Assembly: GCA_007692485.1 (NCBI GenBank)
Contig: REBY01000090.1
Location: forward strand, 1 to 59,609
Reading direction: 5' to 3'
Source: Pseudomonadaceae bacterium
GTDB lineage: Bacteria; Pseudomonadota; Gammaproteobacteria; Pseudomonadales; Pseudomonadaceae
DNA: 59,609 nucleotides
Position numbers and translations under genes: made by a program. The stretch's first letter is position 1, and the number at the start of each line of letters is the position of its first letter. The notes beneath the pieces were generated by a model, which worked only from the letters and a program-made list of their open reading frames with translations, made no database searches and was not told the origin of the DNA. Shown here piece after piece: positions 53,019 through 59,609 of the stretch.

Positions 53019-55549
53019 TATTTGCGTGGCTTGGCGCGCCGGGTCGGCTCTGCCTGCAAAGGGTCATCCGGCCAATAATGCTTGGGATAGCGCCCCTTCA
53101 TGTCCTTTTTCACTTCGGCATAACTACCCTGCCAGAAACCCACCAGATCCTGAGTGATCTGCAGCGGCCGTTGCGCTGGGGACAACAAGTGCAGCGTCAG
53201 CGCCACCCTGCCCCCGGCAATGCGTGGTGTTTCACTACTACCAAACAACTCCTGCAAACGCACCGCGAGCAACGGGTTATCCGCTAGATAGTCAATTCGG
53301 ATACGTGAACCCGTTGGCACTGTCCAGTGCGTAGGTGCCTGCTGATCGAGCTCCTGCGGCAAGGGCCAGGGCAGTTGCGCTTGCAAAATACTGGTCAAAT
53401 CCAGACGGGCAAAGTGACTCAAACGGCTCACCTGATGCAAGTACGGAGCTAGCCAGGTGTCCAATGAATCCAGGAGAGCCGCATCACTCAAATCAGGCCA
53501 TTGCGAATCCTTGTCATCGGCAAGATCCAGTGCCCGCAGCAAAGCAATGCGCGCCTGCCACTGACGCAGAACAGGCGTCCAGGGCAACAGGTTCAGGCCC
53601 TGCTTGCGCACCACGGCGCACAGCGCGCGATTACGCTGCTCCGGGTCCAGCGCCGGCAAAGGCTCGCGACTGACAACCAAGGCGCCCAAGCATTGCTGAC
53701 GCTCGGCTAACAGGCTTTCACTGCGCGCGTCCCATTCCAGCGTGTCCTGTACCTGAATCAGGTCTGGCTGACAGTCAAGTAACGCGCCTAGGTCCAGGGC
53801 CGCAGCCTGAAAGATGCGCGCATTGCGTTGCTGGCTATGCCCGCCCAGGGCACTGACGACCAACCAGGGCTGCTGTTGCAAACCATCCACCTCGTGGAAA
53901 GCCGCCGCACGTCCGTTGGCCAGGCGGTACTCATTGCCCTCTGCTCCGCGTCGTTGCGCAATCCGGTCAGGGTAGGCAAATGCCAACAGCACCCCGGTCG
54001 CAGATGACTCAGCCAGTTCGCGGGTATCACTTTCTGCACCTCCAGCACCCAGCATGCGCTGCCATTGTCCGGCCAGTTGCTTGACCCGCTGCCAGGCACC
54101 GCGATCAATACTGGCTTCGCTTCGTGCATCAACAAACAAAGCAAGGCGCCGACTGATATCTGCATCCATCACTCCACGCAAGACATCACGCTCACTAATT
54201 AAAGCAGCCAGTTGCGCAGCCAGCCGGCCATAACCTAGCGCCTGGCCGCGTAATAACATATGCGCCAGGCGCGGGTGCATCGGAAGCTCGGCCATGGCCT
54301 GACCATGTGCGGTTATTTGCCAGTTGTCGCTCGAATACTTAAGCCCGCCAAGCCGCTGTAATAACTCACGCCCTTGTTCCAGGGCTGCCGCCGGGGGCGG
54401 ATCCAGCCAAACCAACTCCTGCGCATCCTGAACCCCCCATTGCGCCAACATCAGTGCCAAAGGCGCCAGGTCGGCCTGCAGCATTTCCGCCGCCGTGTGT
54501 GCCGCCAATTGCGCCTGTTGCTGCTCCGACCATAGGCGGTAACAATGGCCCGGCCCCAACCGCCCAGCACGGCCGGCACGCTGTTCAGCAGCTGCCCGCG
54601 ACACACGCTGAGTATGCAGGCGGGTCATTCCGCTTACCGGGTCAAACACAGCAGCTCGCGCCAGACCGGCATCGACCACACTCTCAATACCTTCAATGGT
54701 CAAGCTGGTCTCGGCAATACTGGTTGCCAGCACCACCTTGCGCCGCCCTGCAGGCGCTGGCTGAATCGCCTGGCGCTGAGCGCTAAAATCCAGGTCACCA
54801 TAGAGTGGCGTAAGCAGGGTGTCCGGCTGGTCCGCCAAAACGCCTGCCAGCAAAACCTGTACCCGGCGGATCTCACCCACACCGGGCAGAAACACCAGCA
54901 CGCTACCAGTGGTTTCGGCCAATGCCTGCAGTACAGCCTGCGCCACACGGGGCTCGATCGCTTCACGCAACTGATAGGGCGCCAGATAATGCATACTGAC
55001 CGGGTACTGGCGTCCCTGACTGGACACAACGGGCGCGCCAGCAAGCAATTGACTCACAGCAGCACCATCCAGCGTCGCTGACATCACCAACAGACGCAGG
55101 TCCTCGCGCAGCAATTGCTGACTCTGAACACACAGCGCCAAGCCCAGATCAGCATCCAGACTACGCTCATGGAATTCGTCAAAGATGACCAACCCAACGC
55201 CTGGCAACTCCGGATCAGTCTGTAACAAACGCTGCAAGATGCCCTCAGTAACCACCTCAATGCGGGTTGCTGCGCTGACCCGCGACTCCAGGCGAATACG
55301 GTAACCTACGCGCTGACCCACTGGCTCGCCCAGCAGCTCGGCCAGACGTTCAGCCGCCGCCCTTGCTGCCAGGCGGCGCGGCTCAAGCAATATGATTTTT
55401 TGCCCTTGCAGCCAATCCGCATCAAGCAAGGCTAGCGGTACCAGTGTGGTTTTACCGGCCCCTGGCGGCGCCTGCAACACCACAGCCGGGTGCGCCGCCA
55501 ATTGCTGCCGCAGCTCCGCCAACACCTCCTCTACCGGTAAACTCAACAT
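53018..55549 (-). CDS. hrpB: ATP-dependent helicase HrpB
   Basis: LQAPPGAGKTTLVPLALLDADWLQGQKIILLEPRRLAARAAAERLAELLGE, FDEFHERSLDADLGLAL, TSIAETSLTIEGIESVVDAGLAR; start 55549 (MLSLPVEEVLAELRQQL) or 55585. Confidence 0.94.
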   Translation of the reverse strand: MLSLPVEEVLAELRQQLAAHPAVVLQAPPGAGKTTLVPLALLDADWLQGQKIILLEPRRLAARAAAERLAELLGEPVGQRVGYRIRLESRVSAATRIEVVTEGILQRLLQTDPELPGVGLVIFDEFHERSLDADLGLALCVQSQQLLREDLRLLVMSATLDGAAVSQLLAGAPVVSSQGRQYPVSMHYLAPYQLREAIEPRVAQAVLQALAETTGSVLVFLPGVGEIRRVQVLLAGVLADQPDTLLTPLYGDLDFSAQRQAIQPAPAGRRKVVLATSIAETSLTIEGIESVVDAGLARAAVFDPVSGMTRLHTQRVSRAAAEQRAGRAGRLGPGHCYRLWSEQQQAQLAAHTAAEMLQADLAPLALMLAQWGVQDAQELVWLDPPPAAALEQGRELLQRLGGLKYSSDNWQITAHGQAMAELPMHPRLAHMLLRGQALGYGRLAAQLAALISERDVLRGVMDADISRRLALFVDARSEASIDRGAWQRVKQLAGQWQRMLGAGGAESDTRELAESSATGVLLAFAYPDRIAQRRGAEGNEYRLANGRAAAFHEVDGLQQQPWLVVSALGGHSQQRNARIFQAAALDLGALLDCQPDLIQVQDTLEWDARSESLLAERQQCLGALVVSREPLPALDPEQRNRALCAVVRKQGLNLLPWTPVLRQWQARIALLRALDLADDKDSQWPDLSDAALLDSLDTWLAPYLHQVSRLSHFARLDLTSILQAQLPWPLPQELDQQAPTHWTVPTGSRIRIDYLADNPLLAVRLQELFGSSETPRIAGGRVALTLHLLSPAQRPLQITQDLVGFWQGSYAEVKKDMKGRYPKHYWPDDPLQAEPTRRAKPRK

Positions 55550-55598
55550 GCCTCCCGAGGCTCTGAATCGGTTGCTGGCACTCACTGTCAGCGTTTCG

Positions 55599-55616
55599 CC
55601 TGCAGTATACTGCAGG
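55599..55616. promoter_or_regulatory. Perfect 18-bp palindrome in the hrpB/lipoprotein divergent region
   Basis: CCTGCAGTA|TACTGCAGG; contains CTG-N10-CAG and a TATACT on both strands. Confidence 0.55.
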
Positions 55617-55650
55617 GGTTTTCCATCATGATATTGTCGAGGAGTTCGGT

Positions 55651-56061
55651 ATGCAGCATAAACGTTTGCTCAGTCTGGCCGTTGGCCTGGCACTGACGAC
55701 CCAACTGGCCGCTTGCGGCACCGTATTCTATCCCGAGCGTCGTGGCCAGATCAGCGGCCAGATCGATCCCGGCGTAGCTATTCTCAATGGCATGGGTCTG
55801 CTGTTTTATGTCGTACCCGGCCTGATTGCCTTTGCCGTCGACTTTACCACCGGCGCCATTTACCTGCCGGATGAGCGGTACAGCCTGACCCCTGAGCAAA
55901 TGCGTCAGATCGTCGATGAGCAAGGCCAGTTGGACCCAGCCAAACTGCAAGGCCTGCTGCAACGCGACTTTGCTCGAGAAGTAGAACTGCATGGCGCCGT
56001 CATGCTGGCTGAACCCCAAGCCGACCAACTGGCCCTACTCGGCCTGACGCCCCGCGCCTAA
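55651..56061 (+). CDS. Hypothetical lipoprotein
   Basis: Lipobox LAAC at the N-terminus, one hydrophobic segment; 136 aa. Confidence 0.8.
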   Translation: MQHKRLLSLAVGLALTTQLAACGTVFYPERRGQISGQIDPGVAILNGMGLLFYVVPGLIAFAVDFTTGAIYLPDERYSLTPEQMRQIVDEQGQLDPAKLQGLLQRDFAREVELHGAVMLAEPQADQLALLGLTPRA

Positions 56062-56079
56062 ACTGTGATTGTCAGGCAC

Positions 56080-56111
56080 AAAAAAGCCGACTGGCGAGAG
56101 TCGGCTTTTTT
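56080..56111. terminator. Intrinsic terminator downstream of the lipoprotein gene
   Basis: aaaaaagccgact-ggcgag-agtcggctttttt. Confidence 0.92.
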
Positions 56112-56302
56112 GCTTGCTGTCCACCGCTGGCCGTTTGGGCAAGTGCCGGTTCCTCTGGCCTTGTGGGCGAGGTGATCGGCTGGCATGGCACCTGGTAAGG
56201 TGTTTTGCCCCAGCACACCGGGTAAGTATGCTGGCTGGACAACCGATCATGGCGTTGATTCGATAAGCTTAGATTACGCACATAGTCGCGAAATTTCTTG
56301 CC

Positions 56303-56364
56303 TTTTATTGCATAAAAACCGACCATTACCGCAATAAAACACCAATTAATGAGGTTTTTATGCA
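56303..56364 (+). promoter_or_regulatory. Overlapping inverted repeats across the lrp-family gene leader and start codon
   Basis: TTTTATTGC (56303-56311)/GCAATAAAA (56331-56339) and TGCATAAAAACC (56309-56320)/GGTTTTTATGCA (56353-56364). Confidence 0.6.
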
Positions 56365-56869
56365 GCAAGATAAAAGCACTAACCCTTTAGCGCACAATCT
56401 TGATCGCTTTGACCTGAAAATCCTGGCTGCCTTGCAGCAGGATGCCCGCATCAGCAATCAGGAACTGGCCGAGCGCATAGGCCTGTCGCCCTCACCCTGC
56501 TCACGCCGGGTCAAAGCGCTGGAAGATGCCGGCTATATCCGCCAACAGGTTGCCTTACTGGACCCCGACAAGCTGGGCCTGAGCCTGACCGCTTTTGTCT
56601 TGATTGGCATGGACCGGCATACCCCGGAGCGCTTCGATGGCTTTGAACAGGTAATCCGAAGCTGTCCCGAGGTACTGGATTGCTGCCTGGTAACGGGCAT
56701 GGATGCGGACTATCAGTTACGTGTCGTAGTACCAGATATGCACCACTACCAGCAATTTCTGCTCGGGCGCCTGACCCGGATTGAAGGCGTATCCAGCGTG
56801 CGCTCCAGCTTTGTATTGCGCCAGGTCATCGCCAGTACCGAATTGCCCCTGACCCACCTGAAGCCCTGA
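56360..56869 (+). CDS. Lrp/AsnC family transcriptional regulator
   Basis: LDRFDLKILAALQQDARISNQELAERIGLSPSPCSRRVKALEDAGYI; RAM domain. Confidence 0.95.
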   Translation: MQQDKSTNPLAHNLDRFDLKILAALQQDARISNQELAERIGLSPSPCSRRVKALEDAGYIRQQVALLDPDKLGLSLTAFVLIGMDRHTPERFDGFEQVIRSCPEVLDCCLVTGMDADYQLRVVVPDMHHYQQFLLGRLTRIEGVSSVRSSFVLRQVIASTELPLTHLKP

Positions 56870-56938
56870 GACAAGCTGTCGCAGGCCAATAACCGACAAA
56901 ATTGATAAAGTATTCATTCATTCCAACGGAGAACACTC

Positions 56939-57139
56939 TTGGATTACGAAGCCTTTGAAGCCCTGATGATGCCGCTGCTGATTTTCGCCCTGGTGGCGTT
57001 TATGGGTTATATCGTCTGGGATCTGGCCAAAGAATCCAAAGCCGGTCGCTATGGCACTTTTGTGCTCTTCTTCGCCCTTGGCCTTGGGGTACTTGGTTTT
57101 GTGATCAAAGCGGTTATTGTCGGCAGCATTGACGGTTGA
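56939..57139 (+). CDS. DUF2788 domain small membrane protein (TTG start)
   Basis: MDYEAFEALMMPLLIFALVAFMGYIVWDLAKESKAGRYGTFVLFFALGLGVLGFVIKAVI. Confidence 0.85.
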   Translation: MDYEAFEALMMPLLIFALVAFMGYIVWDLAKESKAGRYGTFVLFFALGLGVLGFVIKAVIVGSIDG

Positions 57140-57260
57140 GCAGGTCCCTCTGGACGACGGGGACGTCGTCCTTCCCAGGGCGTGCTGACCTGCTTTTCTG
57201 GGACTGTCGAGCTTCCGCTCGACAAAAGGATCACGGCATGCCGTGACCGCCTAGGTCAGC
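57140..57260. repeat. Composite multi-hairpin intergenic element
   Basis: GCAGGT/ACCTGC (57140-57145/57188-57193) enclosing GGACGAC-N6-GTCGTCC; GCTGACCT/AGGTCAGC (57184-57191/57253-57260) enclosing TGTCGAGC-TTCC-GCTCGACA (57205-57224) and TCACGGCATGCCGTGA (57231-57246). Confidence 0.85.
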
Positions 57261-57301
57261 CCAGCCCAACAATCCTCACCACAACACCTTGCCGCAAACT
57301 C

Positions 57302-57341
57302 TGAATCATGGTTCACTGGTTAAAAATGAATCCGGATTCAT
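57302..57341. promoter_or_regulatory. Tandem TetR-type operator candidates
   Basis: TGAATCATGGTTCA (57302-57315) and ATGAATCCGGATTCAT (57326-57341), centre spacing 25 bp, directly upstream of tetR ATG 57345. Confidence 0.65.
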
Positions 57342-57344
57342 ATT

Positions 57345-57983
57345 ATGGCCTACCGCATTACTCCCGAACGCGAAAAACGTGACCGCGCCCTGCGTGAACA
57401 TATTCTTGACTGCGCCCTCGACCAGGTCCGCGCCGGTGGCTTCAACGCCCTGACCATGAGCAGCCTGGCCAATGCTGCCGGTATCGCCACCGGCAGCCTG
57501 TACCGGCACTTCAACGGCAAGGGTGAGCTGGCGGCCGAGGTTTTTGTCCGCGCTACCCGGGTCGAGGTGGACAAGCTTCGCTCTCAGTTTACTGGGCCAG
57601 GTAACGCAGCAGAGCGCCTGCAACGCGGCCTGACACTGTTTGCCGCACGCGCCTGGCACAGCCGGCAACTGGCCTACGCTTTGATTGCCGAACCGGTTGA
57701 TGCTGAGGTCGACAACCAACGCCTGCGCTACCGAGAGGCCTATGCCGAACTCTACAGTGACCTGATTCGTGCCGGGCGTGACGATGGCAGCTTTAGTGTC
57801 GAGCATATTTCTCTGACCGCTGCCTGCCTGGTCGGCGCCGCCGCTGAAGCATTAGTCGGCCCGCTCTCCCCTCAAGCCAGAGCCGCACGCGCCAGCGGCC
57901 TGCCCAGTGAAAGCCTGGAAAGCGTCACCCGCGCCATTGTCCGTTTCAGTCTGCGCGCCCTGGGCGCCAAGGAGTCCCGCTGA
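57345..57983 (+). CDS. TetR/AcrR family transcriptional regulator
   Basis: N-terminal HTH RDRALREHILDCALDQVRAGGFNALTMSSLANAAGIATGSLYRHFNGKGELAAEVF. Confidence 0.94.
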   Translation: MAYRITPEREKRDRALREHILDCALDQVRAGGFNALTMSSLANAAGIATGSLYRHFNGKGELAAEVFVRATRVEVDKLRSQFTGPGNAAERLQRGLTLFAARAWHSRQLAYALIAEPVDAEVDNQRLRYREAYAELYSDLIRAGRDDGSFSVEHISLTAACLVGAAAEALVGPLSPQARAARASGLPSESLESVTRAIVRFSLRALGAKESR

Positions 57984-59609
57984 TGAACCTGCACGCCTTC
58001 GCCGAAACCCATGAGGTCACTAACCAGGTGCCGCCCTTTGAAGGCAGCAATCTTTACCGAGGCGACTTGCCTTTACAGGAATGGGTCAAACGTTATCAGG
58101 CCGGCTGGGCCGATGCTGCGCTGGGCAGCTATGGTGCCAAAGCCGGAGCTGAGCTGATGCAGGCGGGCTTTCTGGCCAACGAAAACAAGCCGGTATTCCA
58201 CAGCCATGACCGCTACGGCCACCGCGTTGATCGGGTCGACTTCCACCCGGCCTACCATGAGCTGATGAGCGCCGGGGTGGCTGCCGGCATTACCTCAGCG
58301 CCCTGGAATACCCCACAACCCGGCGCCCAGGTCGCGCGGGCTGCAACCATGTATCTGCACAATCAGGCTGAAGCTGGCACCAGCTGCCCAATGACCATGA
58401 CCTTTGCCTGCGTGCCGGCCCTGCGCCTGCAGCCTGATCTGGCCGAGCAGTGGCTGCCGAAAATCCTTTCCGGCGTCTACGACCCGCGCAACCTGCCAAT
58501 CCACGAAAAAAACGGCGCCACCATCGGCATGGCGATGACGGAAAAACAGGGCGGCACCGATGTGCGCGCCAACACGACCCAGGCGCATCCAGTCGGTCTC
58601 GGCGGTCCGGGCCAAGCCTATGAATTGGTCGGGCACAAATGGTTCTGTTCTGCGCCCATGTGTGACGCCTTTCTGACCCTGGCCTATACCGATAAGGGAT
58701 TGAGCTGCTTCCTGCTCCCCCGCCACCGCCCGGATGGCACGCGCAACCAGTTCTATATCCAGCGGCTGAAAAACAAACTCGGCAACTGGGCCAATGCTTC
58801 CAGTGAGGTCGAGTACCGCGGCGCGCTGGCCTGGATGGTGGGCGAGGAAGGCCGGGGCGTACCCACTATTATTGAAATGGTGTCGCTAACCCGCTTTGAC
58901 TGCATGATTGGCTCCAGCTCACTGATGCGTCAGGCACTGAGCCAGGCAATTCACCACTGCAACCATCGCCAGGTTGGCGGGCGCGTACTGAGTGAGCAAC
59001 CCTTGATGCAGAATGTGCTGGCCGATCTGGCGCTGGAGAGTGAAGCGGCGCTGGCCCTGACCATGCGCATGGGCTATGCGCTGGACAATGCCCATGACGC
59101 GCATGAAGCAAAGTTTGCCCGCCTGGTTACCGCCATTGGCAAATACTGGATCTGTAAACGTGCGCCCGCCATGATCAACGAGGCGCAGGAGTGCATGGGA
59201 GGCGCCGGTTATGTCGAAGAGACCATCATGCCGCGTCTTTACCGTGAAGCGCCGGTCAACTCGATCTGGGAAGGCTCCGGTAATGTGCAATGCCTTGACG
59301 TACTGCGCGCCTTGTCCAAAGAGCCCGGCGTACTCGATTGCCTGTTCACCGAGCTGGGTGACGGCCATGGTAATACCACGCTGAAAGCGCATATCGAGCA
59401 GATCAAGCGCGACTTCGCCAACACCGAAGAGATCCAGTACCGCGCCCGTCAGCTGACTGAAGATGTCGCCGTCGCCCTGCAGGCCAAACTACTGCTCGAA
59501 GCGGGTAACAGCACTGTGTCCGATGCCTTTATCCAGAGCCGTTTGCAAGGTCATGGGCGCGCCTTTGGCACCCTACCCCGCGGTATTGACTGTGCAGCAC
59601 TGGTGCAGC
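57983..59609 (+). CDS. AidB-like acyl-CoA dehydrogenase (truncated by window edge)
   Basis: Own translation from ATG 57983 (overlaps tetR TGA as TGATG): MNLHAFAETHEVTNQVPPFEGSNLYRGDLPLQEW...DRVDFHPAYHELM...AGTSCPMTMTFACVPALR...GMAMTEKQGGTDVRANTTQA...LVGHKWFCSAPMCDAFLTLAYTDKGLSCFLLPR...LKNKLGNWANASSEVEY; matches AidB architecture. Confidence 0.9.
   Translation, partial: MNLHAFAETHEVTNQVPPFEGSNLYRGDLPLQEWVKRYQAGWADAALGSYGAKAGAELMQAGFLANENKPVFHSHDRYGHRVDRVDFHPAYHELMSAGVAAGITSAPWNTPQPGAQVARAATMYLHNQAEAGTSCPMTMTFACVPALRLQPDLAEQWLPKILSGVYDPRNLPIHEKNGATIGMAMTEKQGGTDVRANTTQAHPVGLGGPGQAYELVGHKWFCSAPMCDAFLTLAYTDKGLSCFLLPRHRPDGTRNQFYIQRLKNKLGNWANASSEVEYRGALAWMVGEEGRGVPTIIEMVSLTRFDCMIGSSSLMRQALSQAIHHCNHRQVGGRVLSEQPLMQNVLADLALESEAALALTMRMGYALDNAHDAHEAKFARLVTAIGKYWICKRAPAMINEAQECMGGAGYVEETIMPRLYREAPVNSIWEGSGNVQCLDVLRALSKEPGVLDCLFTELGDGHGNTTLKAHIEQIKRDFANTEEIQYRARQLTEDVAVALQAKLLLEAGNSTVSDAFIQSRLQGHGRAFGTLPRGIDCAALVQ

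Overview
The window is a gene-dense chromosomal segment from a Pseudomonadaceae-like gammaproteobacterium (Pseudomonas/Halopseudomonas type; taxon inferred from gene content and order only). It is mostly housekeeping and regulatory genes: rluD(partial)-bamD-nadE-pilSR-thiO, mqo, glyA, a PAS/GGDEF/EAL protein, ettA, gdhA, a PilZ protein, radA, a glycosyltransferase/PAP2 pair, EAL-pap-rlmG, rsmJ, tsaB, adk, ppc, mazG-relA-rlmD-cysM, gacS, acpS-pdxJ-recO-era-rnc-DUF4845-lepB-lepA, mucD-mucC-mucB-mucA-algU, tolC, hrpB, an Lrp/AsnC regulator, and a TetR gene coupled to an AidB-like acyl-CoA dehydrogenase (partial). I saw no CRISPR array, rRNA, tRNA, IS element or prophage. The most interesting signals are non-coding or regulatory: (i) a near-perfect Pho box with a correctly spaced -10 in front of the glycosyltransferase/PAP2 operon, divergent from an EAL/polyphosphate:AMP phosphotransferase operon; (ii) a 157-nt cloverleaf-like element with a perfect 28-bp closing stem next to tsaB; (iii) a second composite multi-hairpin element before the tetR gene; (iv) tandem TetR-type operators upstream of tetR-aidB; (v) mutually exclusive hairpins over the lrp start codon; (vi) tandem AlgU-type promoters on algU and a candidate one upstream of mqo. 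All functional claims for these elements are inferences from sequence reading; no searches or folding were run.
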